Source: Hygrocybe punicea
Taxonomy: Eukaryota; Basidiomycota; Agaricomycetes; Agaricales; Hygrophoraceae
Direction of reading: 5' to 3'
Length of the DNA: 64,000 bases
NCBI GenBank assembly: GCA_963556145.1
Contig: OY744464.1
Span: 1,922,001 to 1,986,000 of the forward strand
A program made the translations under genes and the position numbers. The notes under the pieces are model-generated. The model did no database searches and was not told where the DNA came from. It saw only the letters and a list, made by a program, of their open reading frames with translations. Below, piece by piece: positions 9,900-20,832 of this stretch; position 1 is the stretch's first letter; every line of letters starts with the position of its first letter.

Positions 9900-10860
9900 T
9901 AGGCCAAGGATCATTAGTTTACTAACCCCACACTGTTGGTCAACCCATGCTGACTGGCCAGCCAATGGATTGCTGGTCAACCACATTTCTCAGCTAGTCA
10001 GCCAACCTAGGCCAATGGCTAGCCAATATCAGCCAGAGGGTTGGCCAACCCATGCTTTCTAGCCAGCCAAAATATCTCTACTGGTTGGCCAACCCATGCT
10101 TGATGTGATGCCCATACATGTCAGTGGGTTGGCCGACCCATGCTTGATGGCCAGCCAATATAGCCAGCCAATATATCCAGTGGGTCGGCCAACCCAGGTC
10201 CAATGGCCAGCCAAGATATCCCTGCTGGTTGGCCAACCAATGCCTAATGGCCAGCCAAGATATCCCTACTGGTCGGCCAACCCACGTCTGATGGGTGGCC
10301 AATATATTCCAATAGGTCAGCCAACCCATGCCTGATGGGCAGCAAACTATGACAGTGGGTCAGCCAACCCATGCCTAATGGCCAGCCGAGATATCTCTAC
10401 TGGTCGGCCAACCCATGTCTGATGGGTAGCCAATATATGGCAGACAGTCAGCCAACCCATGCCTGATGGGGAGCCAATATATTCCAATGGGTCGGCCAAC
10501 CCATGTCTGATGGGGAGCCAATATATTCCAATGGGTCGGCCAACCCATGTCTGATGGGCAGCCAATATATGGCAGACGGTCGGCCAACCCACGTCTGATG
10601 GGTGGCCAATATATTCCAATGGGTCAGCCAACCCATGTCTGATGCGCAGCCAATATATCGCAGACGGTCGGCCAACCCATGTCTGATGGCAAGCTGAAAC
10701 CCCCACTGGGTTGGGGAAAATATCCCCTGGTTGGCCAACCCACTCGGGCTGGCCAGCTGTATCCCTCAGCCAAGCCATCTGCCTGGGGAAAAGATATTGG
10801 TCGGCTGAGGTTGGCTGGCCCACTTCAAGTGGGAATTGTCCATTTTGGCTGACCCACGTT
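9900..10860. repeat. 44-bp tandem minisatellite (array B)
   Basis: About 20 copies of a unit contain GGTCGGCCAACCCATGTCTG followed by ATGGGGAGCCAATATATTCC. The spacing of CCAACCC is 44 bases in the middle of the array (10364, 10408, 10452). Units hold the inverted repeat CCCAT-GTCTG-ATGGG and the palindromic core GGTTGGCCAACC, with variants GATATCCC/TATGGCAGA. Both edges are degenerate. Frames on the minus strand are repeat artefacts. Period and internal landmarks (CGGCC, GGGGA, AATAT) match array A at 5.1 kb. Confidence 0.9.
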
Positions 10861-10899
10861 TCATGGAAAAGATACGCTGAAAGGGCTCGACAATGGAGA

Positions 10900-11990
10900 A
10901 CTGCTGGAGTCATACTGCAATACATCGAGCACTTATCAGCTCCATCCTGCTTCGAAAGACCAATCCCACATCCACTCACATCCACTCAAATCCAGATCAG
11001 TGACCCTGCATCATGAGATATCATTCAAAGATTATCATTTCAGAAATGGCCCTACCTGAAGTGGAAGATGCATTGAAGACCCATTTTGGAGAGAGATACA
11101 ATGACCAGGCTTGGAGGCCAACCCAGGTTAAAATGATGGCTGGAGAACATCACTCTTGATGCTATCCAACAGCTGAAAATTGCTTCAAGCCAAGACACTG
11201 CCCCCACCACACTGCCAGAGACTAATTCTACATTGGCCAATACAGGTCAATGTCAAGAACTCAAAGGGGATGTACTGAAATTTATCAAAGAGCTCTATCA
11301 ATGCCATTGAATCTTTGGAACTCTGACACTTGATGAATTCATTGATCTTGTTCAAGAACAAAATGTTAGAGGCCAAATGTTCCTGTTTGAGAGAGATGAC
11401 AAAATTATGGCAGGGGTCAGTTGTGAGCAGGCTGTGAAGAATGAGGAGGTCATTGAGGTTGATTTGGATGATAAAATGAATGAGAATGAGAGAGGACCAT
11501 GACAGATGCAGAATATGATGAGCTTGTGTGAGCAGCTGGAGAAAGCCAGTCTTACCAGCTCTGCTGAGTGGTCTCTTGTTGTTGCAATAGTCTTGTGGCA
11601 CTTCTAAGCTTACTTGTCAAAGATTGCACTTGGGAAAGCAAAGCAGATGATGCTCACCAGCTTGACCAGTAGCCTCCACTGTCATGAAGCATGACACAAT
11701 CTGGTCATGCATATTTCTCATACTGCATTAGCCTGAGCTGGGGATGGACACTATGCACTATGAGAAATTGTACTGTAAATTCAACAACCCTGAGAATCCT
11801 CCTGAGATTCCATATTGATTGTTGTTACTACCAGGAGAACATTTTAATTCTATTATAAGTTTTTGTTGAGTATATACAAAACAGGCAGTAAGGAGTAGTA
11901 CTACTACTAGGCCACAGGGAGTACTACTTTTACCATACAATGTACAATGCGGGTGCCCACATGGATAGTCATGTGATTGAGCGTGCCCAA
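10900..11990 (+). pseudogene. Decayed gene of unknown function
   Basis: Coding-like segments in changing frames include MALPEVEDALKTHFGERYND (about 11045-11105), then a piece with TLPETNSTLANTGQCQELKG (about 11205-11265), then TLDEFIDLVQEQNVRGQMFL (about 11330-11390), and a C-terminal helix-rich part ending near 11610 (LCEQLEKASLTSSAEWSL). In-frame stops (about 11157, 11295 and 11502) separate them. The pattern resembles a multicopy uncharacterised Agaricomycete protein family. No enzyme motif is visible. The 11650-11990 part is non-coding. No function is proposed. Confidence 0.4.
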
Positions 11991-12048
11991 ACAAGTCTTA
12001 TTGCACTCTACATCTTCACCATACCCTCATCCCCTCCCGCCATTCATG

Positions 12049-12811
12049 TAGTGTTGCCAAAGTTCAGTTCAGTCTGGTTCTGACCATTTTTGGTGGAACT
12101 GCAAACCGAACTTCGGGTCCGGTTTGGCGCAGGGCCAAACCTGGACCCAGATGGCATTGAACCTTCTCTCCGCGTTCAGTCTGAACCCCGGACCAAGGTG
12201 GGCTCACCCCATGAGCACTGTTCTCCTCATGAATGGCAGGCACGTATCAATTAATATAGTGCTGCACTTCGCGAGATAGTTGGGCTGCGGGGGAGCCGTT
12301 GCCATTGCCACTGTCACTGCTGCTGCTGGCCATTGCCATTGCTGTTGCTGGTGGTGGTGGTGATGTTGCAGCTGTCCCATGGGTCGTGTTGCTGCCACAG
12401 CTGCTGCTGCCAGCATTGCTGCTATTTCCGGCACTGCTGCTGGCCGTTGCCATCATTGTTGTTGCCATTGCTGTTGCCATCATCGTTGTTGACGTTGCCA
12501 TTGCCGTTGCCACCACTGCTGGTGGTGGTGGTGGTGGTGTGGTGGCTGTCCTGCGTCTGTTGGGGTTTGGGTTGGGATCCATGTTGTGCCAGTGGTGTGC
12601 TCACAATGTAGTCGTGGTCGAGTTTCCTGTGACAAATAATATTAGTAAAGTTAAGATAATTGCCAAGACTTACCTGTATTCATGAATGCGACATTGTGTT
12701 GCATTCATTGGCCTTGCATTGTTCAGGTGTTGGTGAAGAAACCTGTAATGGTCACATGATATTGTTTAACATGAAAAAGTAAGTAAAGAAATCTGAACTA
12801 CGGCAACATGA
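12049..12811. mobile_element. hAT-like non-autonomous element, copy 2, with 8-bp target duplication
   Basis: The ends are TAGTGTTGCCAAAGTTCAG on the left and, inverted, CTGAACTACGGCAACATGA on the right. The 8-bp direct repeat CATTCATG flanks it exactly (12041-12048 and 12812-12819), which is the hAT signature. It is 763 bp long and encodes no transposase. The interior is the same dispersed unit as copy 1 (6539-7673): conserved flanks around an expandable core of GTTGCC/GTTGTT/GGTGGTGGT repeats. Relative to copy 1 it lacks about 150 bases near the right end. The element was presumably mobilised by an hAT transposase located elsewhere. Confidence 0.85.
12422..12708 (-). CDS. Putative spliced mini-gene inside hAT copy 2
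   Basis: Exon 1 (12708 down to 12674) reads MNATQCRIHEYR. A 47-base intron (12627-12673) has GTAAGT, ACTAAT and CACAG signals. Exon 2 continues KLDHDYIVSTPLAQHG and passes into Gln, His/Thr and Asn/Gly-rich low complexity before a stop at 12422. The partner in copy 1 has the same intron length and position and a similar exon-1 peptide, but the reading frame inside the microsatellite differs. The CHVC pair of copy 1 is CRIH here, so a zinc site is not conserved. Expression and function are unknown; it could be only a remnant of a captured exon pair. Confidence 0.35.
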
Positions 12812-13074
12812 CATTCATGGCTCTTCCTGAGGTGCTGGTCACCATCTCCCCAACTTTCTGAGGCACTGGTTGCAATCTCCCCAATGTCATCTCTATTTTC
12901 ATTGCCACTTGTTCATACACTGCTCACTCACATTTGTATGTAAGGCCACACTCGAGTGTGGCCTCTCGCCCTTATGGTATGCAGCAGTCTTCCTTCATTC
13001 CACATTTAACTACCACCCCATTCCACAGATGCCACCACATCCTCTCATTTTCACTCACAATCCTCTCTATTGCA

Positions 13075-14545
13075 ATGGCCGGCCCAACCCCACCTCTCAA
13101 ACCCGAGATTGAGAAGATCCTTGTCAGCATCTCTGACGAGGATCTCCAGCGATTTGTATCAGTGGTAAGCCATTCTGATTTGTCATTTGTACCACTTCTA
13201 ACATTTGATTTGTGCAGCATGTCCCTCAGGACCTTCAAGACACCCTCGAAGCAATCCTGCCTGGCTACTACTCACGTGATAATGCCGCCGCTTGGATTCA
13301 GCCCAACATATTCCTGCCATGGCTCAGCCAAACATTACTGGGTCAGGCTGCGTCACAGCAGCCTCCCATTGCTCGTTCGACGCATGCCACCTCATCTGGA
13401 TCGCTGATCTCACGCTCCCATGGCTCTTCCGTGCTATCCTGGATGTCTTCAACATATTCCCAAGCATCGACTGCATCTCCGTGGTCTACTCCAACCCCCA
13501 ACACTGCTCACAAGGCCAAGAAGGGCAAATCTCATCAAATTGACTCCCTTGATCTGCTTATCTTCGAGCACCCTCAACCATCTGACAAATGTGCCATTGC
13601 AGCATTTTCAGATGATGCATCAGTGGAGATCACTTCAGATGACGAGGTTCCAAAATACGTTGTTGTGCCCTTCAAGAAGCAGAAACTGGGGCTTAGTTGG
13701 GAGCACAATGAAGCAACACTTACCAAGATCAAGCAGGAGATTGTCGAGCATGATATCAAGCAGTAGGGTTTGAAAGTCCGGTCCGGTCCGGTTTTTTGAC
13801 CAATTTCCAAAAGACCGCAACCGGAACCCCAGTGAACTGAAGATTAAACAGGAAGTGATTGAGATTGAGGACTCCGATACTAATGAGCCCCACATCTCAG
13901 TGACATGTGAGCTTAAGGTGGACGAATTATGCACGATTATGACACCACTCAAGTATTGGGGCATTCCACAACCCAGAAAATTGTTTACAACAGTTCTCAA
14001 TGTGTCTGCCAAGCCAGAGGGTACTTATCTTGACAAGAAGGGTGAGATCCTATCAATTGCTCAAATTTTTCGAGCCTACATTGCAGTAGTTGCTGCTAGC
14101 TCCTAGGACCCCAGAGACCCTTAGCCAGTAGATTCCCTTGCCTGTAGTAGCTTAGTCATCCATCTTAGGGTTTTCCTCCGGGGCTCCCTCTGAGCTCTTC
14201 CCCTGAGGTCCAGAGATTCCCTCTCCAACGTACGTTCATTTTCTCTTTCTGGACTACTACCGATACATTTATGAGCAGGACCAAGAGGCATGGGTGACGG
14301 TTACCAGTGGATCAACCAATCTCAAGAAAGCAACAAAGGTTCTCTGCCTCAGACCCAACACCATCCTCTGTCAAGCTATGATCTTGCAGTGCAACAGCTT
14401 CTATGCCTGCAACCAATGCCAAGAAGGCATCATGCCTTGCAAACGCTACAAGCTTGATCTTGACATACAGAAGGCCATCATCGATGCCGAGCATGATCTC
14501 AATGAGTTGGAGAACTCATCTATGGAATTTAGAGTGGCCCAGTAA
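13075..14545 (+). pseudogene. Unknown acidic/SIM-like protein gene interrupted by a hAT end
   Basis: Exon 1 (13075-13164) encodes MAGPTPPLKPEIEKILVSIS and ten more codons. A 53-base intron (13165-13217) is followed by a long exon running in frame to 13763. The protein is Ser/Thr-rich, then has a basic patch (HKAKKGKSHQ) and acidic SUMO-interaction-like stretches (VEITSDDEV). At 13764 a hAT terminus begins, and its first bases TAG supply the stop. Beyond it (about 13835-14100) the reading resumes with LKIKQEVIEIEDSD and KYWGIPQPRKLFTTVLNVS. After another unrelated stretch, a Cys-bearing tail (DYYRYIYEQDQEAW to CNQCQEGIMPCKRYKLD) runs to 14545. These pieces look like one former gene, but joining the last block is inference. 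Family and function are not recognised. Confidence 0.5.
13764..13830. mobile_element. Terminal fragment of a TAGGGTTTGAAAG-type hAT element
   Basis: These 67 bases match the left end of the complete element at 27827 almost base for base (TAGGGTTTGAAAGTCCGGTC, the CCGGTTTTTTGAC run, AAAAGACCGCAACCGGAACC). No right terminus or target duplication follows, so it is a truncated copy. It lies inside the reading frame of the unknown gene at 13075-14545 and provides a premature stop. Confidence 0.75.
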
Positions 14546-14978
14546 GTGCTTCAACGATTAAATAACAAGTGCATATTAATACTCACCTTCATCGTGTTTC
14601 TGGCCTGGGTAGATGCCCCTTGGCGAGCTTACATAGTTGGAATATACAAACCTCTGAACAATCTGTACAATGTCCTTTCGGTGTGGATGAGTCTTCCTGC
14701 ACCTAAGAGCCCTCAACTTATCTCCACACAACTACATCATCCTGGGTTGAATATAGAGTGAGCTACATGTGTCTATCAACCCTGGGTCCATCTAAACAAT
14801 GCACCGTTTTGTCGACTAGAGTCTGAGCGAGCTAGATTCGCATAACTGGACTTTGAACATACAGACGAGATCAGCCAGTCCAGTTATCTATACCTCACCT
14901 TCTGCCAGCATAGGCCTTCAGTATTAATATTAATATATTAATATATATATAATCCTTTCTTAAGCCACGTCACCTAAG

Positions 14979-17900
14979 ATGTCCAGCTTGAAGGCACCAG
15001 CAATGAAAAAGAAAACCAGGGTACGTGAGCATTGAATATTGAATGCTGTGGCCTTTATACTAGTACTGACAATATGTAGTCCGATTATGCGAAGGAAAAG
15101 GATTGGTGTACGTGCAAGGAGTGTGTTGGCAAATATGGGAAGAAAGGGCAACAATTGCCCAGTTACACATGTCGAAGACACCGTGAAAAGCAAGAACGGG
15201 CTGCACTGCAGCAGGGGAAGCGACCATGTCCTAAGCCGATACCATACCGGGACACTATAGCCTTCAAGAAACTTCAACAGGATCGTGACCAAGAATCCCA
15301 AAGGAATCTGCTTTCTGCCACCTCTGAGCAAGATCCTCAACCTGCTTCTTGTCTTGGTGAAGCTCCCCCCATGCCAGAGGATTGTGTTCATTGGACTTCC
15401 AAATCAATGCCAACATCAGCATCTTCATATGAGCCATATGCACAAGAACCATTCACCTATGGTACGAAGAGTTATTTATCCTGGTAAAAACATTGCTAAC
15501 ATCCCTCCAAAGTTTTTCCCCTCTCCGAAGTCTCTGAACAACCCCCCCTACCAGAATCCAACACCACAAATGCGCTCGCCACCATAAAATCCATCCAACT
15601 GCAATACCAATCAACCCGGAATAGGTTCAGGTTCCCTCAGCAGCTTGACTTCATGATCCATGGCAAGATTGTTTCTGTCAATGTTCCTCACTTTCTTCCA
15701 CTGGATTCTGAGGTCGCAAAGACCCATATCTTAGCATTTATGAATGTGAATGTGGCACTCCACCAATATGCCAAGGTGCTAAGCCAACTATTGGTTGCAC
15801 TTGATGCTGTAGAGACTGGTGGAGTGATGCTTGTCCAGGAGGAGCGACAAGCTGCTATTCAACAAATTGACGATGAAGCAAAATGCCTGGATCGGTATGT
15901 GTTTACTGTATGGAGAATTTGGCTCTGTGACCAAGATGATCAGGCACCTAAAACTGGAGAGGTATGCGCCCTTCATCTCTTACAGGTGCTAATGATCATC
16001 TGGGCAGGTTGACAACATGCACAATGATTTATCCCTTGAAGATCTCTATTATGACACACCCACTGATGCATATGCAGACCATGACAGCAGCACACCTCCT
16101 GATGGGAGTGATACCCTTCCAGACCTAGTCCAAGTCCCAAACAGCAACCCGGTCCTTGAGGTTTTGCCTGCACCGCCTTCACCTGCTGATGTCCTACAGG
16201 AATCAGCAATGCATTGGTTTTGGCAAATAATTCTACTTCTGACAGCTTGGCTGAACCTGCATTACCACCTACCTCATCGTGCATGCATTCTCCTGCTAAA
16301 GGTCCTCCGTATCATATTTTTAGGTTTAGGCCAGCTTACTCCTGAGGATGAGGCTCCCGTAACGCTTGCAACAACATTCCGACGCTTAAATCTCAACGAC
16401 CAATTTCAAATCTGTCCAACCTGTCCAGGGTACAGTTGCATCTATGATTCCAACTCACCAGCCTCTCTTAAATGCTCTTACTGCGACATCCCATTATTCA
16501 AGTTTTGGAATAGCAACACTAACAGTTCTCAAAAGGCAGGATCGACTCCGATTCTCCAGTGTCCCCATTGTCTGATTTCGGATCAGCTCCCTTGGATCTT
16601 AAATCGCGTTGGCATTGAAGAAGCTTGTGAAGCGTGGCATACTCAGGCCCCCAAGCCTGGCTTCAAGACAACAATCATAGATTGAAACATGTGGAAAACA
16701 ATAATTGGAAGTGATGGAAAACCATTTTTTGACAATAGCCCAAACAAAGCTGATACTGATGAGCTCCGGATTGGTGTTATGCTCAGTTTTAATGGGTTCA
16801 TTCTCAATTTCTGTTTCTTTTCGGAAACTAATGCTTTGAATCTAGCTTTGGTTACAAAAGCAAGCAAGCAGGATCTGGAGGCTCGCACAGCTTGGGTGTG
16901 TTGTCCAACTGCATCGCCAACCTCCCAAATCACTTAAAGTATGTCCCATTTGCGATGCAGTCATTATGTGAAGCCGTGACAACACTGCATCATCATCATG
17001 TTAGATATCAGCCACGTAATCTTATGCTCCATTTGATGACAACTGGTCCTAAGGAATGGTCAGCTGACGAACTTCAATATCTCGTCAAGGACTATGTAGA
17101 CAATATACTCCAACTGTACGATACAGGAATCATTGTCGAGACCCTGAAATATCCCCAGGGACAGAAGGTACGTGTTATCTTACTTGCGGTTTGCTGTGAC
17201 CACCCAGCAATGTGTCATGTCTGTGGATTTGGAGACCATCGAAAGGAGGAGGATTTTTGCTCACGATGTGAAATATCTCACAAAGGCTTGTACATGGAAG
17301 TGGCTATGACAAATGGTACGAACATGTCTACTATAGCTTTTGATTGGCCTCACAACACTTTTAGGATTTGAGCCACACAGCGGTAACGTTCACAAACAGA
17401 AGGCCCAGGAATACACCCAACTCCCAGATGACAAGACTTGTCAGGTGTTCTTCAACAATCACTTGGCCAGATATTTTGAGCTGTCGAGGTTGCCCTATTT
17501 CGATCCAGTCCGTATGACCATAATTGATCCTATGCATAACATACTCCTCAGTAAACCTGCAGCCTTGTTTTGTCTATAATAGGTATTCCTCATAGATTTT
17601 ACAGGTGTAATGAAGACTCAATGGTATGAATGCTGGATTCAAACTAACACTCTACATGAGCAAACATCGACACTCAAAATCCCAAAAGAGTTATACAACA
17701 TACATGAGTATCTCAATGTTGTAAGCATCTCCCTATCTCCTGCCATCAGACTGAAATGCTTGTTGAGCGAGACTTGAATAGTTTGAGATGCCACCATGGG
17801 TGGCACGTCTTCCAAATCAAGTTGGGTATCCCACTGGAGGATCACTTACAGCAGATGAATGGAAAGGCTTGGCGTTGATATATTGCCCTATCATTGTAAG

Positions 17901-19022
17901 TTGTGTGATTTATCAGAATATCATTGGACTGATCTTGGTGTGATAAGGTCACTATGATCTGGGATACGTGGTTACCCAAAGCCGAAGCTGATTTTCAAAA
18001 ACAGATTGACAAATGGGAGATGGAGGACACAAGACGACTTAAGCAGGTTGCAACTGGGAAGCCCAAGAAGACCAATGATAAACCCGCTGACAAGCCCAAG
18101 CAATGCATGATACCTGGTGACAATGACAACTTTCTCCAGCTGGCAACCGCCCTCAAGATCATCATGGCACAATCTATCAAGGATTCAGATATCCCTCACG
18201 CAAAGGAACTCTTATACAATTATCTCAAAGGTTTCCTTAAGGTTTGTGTTCTTCTTTGAGGAGTAACGGCACTGATATGCTAATGTCAGTTGCATCCAGA
18301 GAACATAAAGCTGAATCACCACTGGTTGACACACATCTTTGACCAGCTTGAAGACTACGGACCTGTCTACAACTTTTGGACATTTCTATTCGAACGGCTC
18401 AATAAAGTCCTCAAAAGTTACTTGACAAATGGTCACACCGGTCAAGTAGAAGCAACATTTTTTCATGCCTTCTCTAGAGATGTTGCACTTCAGGACATAG
18501 TAGGTATTGCAATTTACCTGTGGATTTCCTTGTTCTGACCAAGCGCTCAGTTTCTCACTCTGAAGCTGATGCATCTCAACTCTCATTGAGATCTTGATCC
18601 AGCAAATGCCAGTGAATATATATGTGATTCGGTCCAACTCATCCTCAACACTGATGGCGACATTCGTGGGACTGTAGCATCACTTGCCCATGAAATAGAT
18701 GATTCTACAGTTGACAGTTAGTCGACAATGCAAATCTGCTCTCAGTATATATATAACTGCCACAGTTACCAAGCGATTTTCCCTGGGCCAATATACAACT
18801 GAGATGCTAACAAGAGAGCAACAAGACCATTTACTTGAATTCTACAGCACCACATACCCCGAAGTACCTATCCTCGGTCGTGCTGCTAACACCAACAATC
18901 GTAGTGCAAATTTCCTATTCAGCCATGCAAAGCTCCACAAGCATGTTATACTCGACGGTAGACACCTCACTCCTTCAACCACACTCGCGCAAGCACCTAG
19001 TTCGATAGTTCAAAAAAATTGA
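14979..19022 (+). pseudogene. Plavaka-type (CACTA superfamily) transposase, decayed
   Basis: Exon 1 starts at the ATG at 14979 (MSSLKAPAMKKKTR). After a short intron the next exon has a small cysteine cluster (WCTCKECVGKYGKKG). Later blocks carry Plavaka landmarks: a four-cysteine zinc region (CPTCPGYSC to CSYC, about 16417-16480), DELRIGVMLSFNGF, NCIANLPNHLKYVP, TGPKEWSADELQYL, VCGFGDHRKEEDFCSRC, RMTIIDPMHNILLS (about 17510-17552), WDTWLPKAEADFQK, LQLATALKIIMAQSI, and NHHWLTHIFDQLEDYG followed by FWTFLFERLNKVLKSY (about 18307-18418). These fit the Plavaka transposase with its DPMHN and LFERLNK motifs. At least one in-frame stop (about 16683) and frame changes near 16900 and 17580-17900 indicate inactivation. 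Terminal CACTA repeats were not found. Confidence 0.8.
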
Positions 19023-19246
19023 TATCAACAATACACGCTTTGTAAGTTTCGTAGTCATAGATACACAAAATGAGATTATTTGAAAGAGAGGTTAGAAAAT
19101 AGGAATTTCTACAGAGGGCAAAGTGAGATGACAAATAGGGATGTAATCTCATTTTGCGGTTTGGGTGAAGGACTAGTGGGGTGTGGGCCATTGCTTTGCA
19201 TGGCAGGTTACTCGTCCCTTTTTCTTTTTAGCAATGAGAACAAATA

Positions 19247-19871
19247 TTAAAATTGAGCATATATAAAAAGTACAGCATTATTACCATTACATGACAATAA
19301 ATCAATATTTGAAAAGTCATCTATATCGCCTTCATTAATGCAAAGTGATCTTGTTGACATACCATTATGAAACCATACCATCCTGTTGACGAATATGTGT
19401 GCAGTAAAATGTATATTACCAAAGTACACAATTCCTCTCAATGTGTAAGCAGTGGATATGTCATCAATTGACAAGTTTATAACTTGACTAAATATTAAAT
19501 TCTCAATAGAGTCAACTGTAAACATGATTACACTGGTGTTCGATTGGTCATCCCAAATCAGCCATGTGACCTGAGAGGCTGAGGCAGGCCAGATCCAGCC
19601 ATGCTGCCATACAAAAAAGGCAGCGTCTGTCCGATATCCAGGGTTTGCCACATGGCATCGATGTGAAAGTTCTATGTAGATTTGATATAGAACTTTATAG
19701 ACCACCAAATCAGGAAACGTGATTATTGCACAATTTCTGGTACTATATACAGGCCAGCTACACCAAATCTCCTCTGCTCTGGCGGCACTCAGCCCATCAT
19801 CCTCTGTGTTAAAAGAAGTCAATCAGTGTAGAAGAGTAAAGGAAAATAGTAACAGGGGATGTACTTGCCAT
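19247..19871 (-). CDS. Papain-fold peptidase-like protein, or detached tail of the Helitron protein
   Basis: The start at 19871 gives a 7-base first exon (ATGGCAA), an intron at 19804-19864, and a second exon to the stop at 19247. Notable segments are FFVWQHGWIWPASASQVTWL, YTLRGIVYFGNIHFTAHI, VWFHNGMSTRSLCINEG and NGNNAVLFIYAQ. The pattern G-x-x-HFTA followed by V-W-x-H-x-G resembles the histidine half of the peptidase-like domain that ends many Agaricomycete Helitron helicases, whose cysteine half (SCAYDSLFTIL) lies at about 21160-21185 on the same strand. The two halves are separated by 1.2 kb holding stops and a MITE. Either this is the displaced end of the Helitron polyprotein or a separate gene of the same family with its own promoter; the small first exon favours the latter slightly. 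Confidence 0.45.
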
Positions 19872-20461
19872 TCTTTATCCTGGTAGTGTAGAGGAATGGC
19901 GGAGAGAGATGACGTGGTTGAGAATAAGTTGAACATGGCGAAGGTTCAAAATTTGGGCTCGGAGTTGTGACGGAGTTTGAATATATCACCTTGTTTCGCC
20001 AAGTCCTTCCACAATTTTCGCTAAGTCCTTCCGTGACATCAAATATACATGGAATCGATGTTGACCCGACATTGAGCTGTCAGTGATCGGTCCAGCCCAA
20101 GATTTGGCGCTGGGCCATACTTAAATTTGATCAAAATTATATAAGTAAAGAAGTCGATCTGTGATGACCATGAATACAATGTCATTTTCATCACCTTCTA
20201 TCCACTGCCGAATTTAGATTGGGTTTGCAGCGGGATCAGAAATAAATTTCATCTATTTCTAGCGCTGCCTTTTTTAGGTCCCAGGGACGCTGTGAGCCAA
20301 ACGGCGGTGTAGCGGTGGAATTTTGTTAAATGCAATAAATTTAGTAATATTTCCCCAACACAATTGACATCTGTGCCGTTGTCTATTAACTATAATCTGA
20401 GCAAGACATGCTGAGATTGTTCCAGAAAATGAAGATGAACAGTGAAAGATGGCATCACATC

Positions 20462-20832
20462 TAGTGTTGCCACGGCTATAGCCGATGTTTTTTGAAAAAT
20501 TGCCTTTTTAGGCTAGTAAAATTAGGCAAAATTATGAAAGTATTTGAGGAGATGGGCAAAGCCAAAAGCTGGGGGGTCACTTAAGGGTGCTAAGAATTTG
20601 GTGCCCAATCTTCAGAGTTATTCAACCATAGCTGTTGAGCCTAGCCAGCTACCATCCAACAGCTATCCCTGAAGAACCCTGAGAATTGAGCCCCAAATCC
20701 TTAGCACCCTTAAGTAACCCCTCAGCTTTTGGCTTTGCCCATCTCCTCAAATATTTTCATAATTTTGCCTAATTTTACTAGCCTAAAAAGGCAATTTTTC
20801 AAAAAACATCGGCTATAGCTGTGGCAACACTA
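20462..20832. mobile_element. hAT MITE with about 150-bp terminal inverted repeats
   Basis: The element is TAGTGTTGCCAC...GTGGCAACACTA, 371 bp long, flanked by the 8-bp duplication ATCACATC (20454-20461 and 20833-20840). The inverted arms extend inward for about 150 bases with few mismatches, including TGCCTTTTTAGGCTAGTAAA and GAGATGGGCAAAGCCAAAAG. It has no coding capacity. The terminus is shared with the elements at 6539, 12049 and 54401. It lies just downstream of the last Helitron reading frame. Confidence 0.9.

Noticed and set aside
9950..10985. Minus-strand frames rich in RHGLADPLEYIG repeats
   Set aside because: Artefacts of the second 44-bp array, for the same reason.
20462..20832. 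Tc1/mariner-type MITE with a TA duplication
   Set aside because: TA flanks the GTGTTGCC ends, but the larger 8-bp repeat ATCACATC outside TAGTG...CACTA, and the same in two other copies, shows a hAT signature instead.
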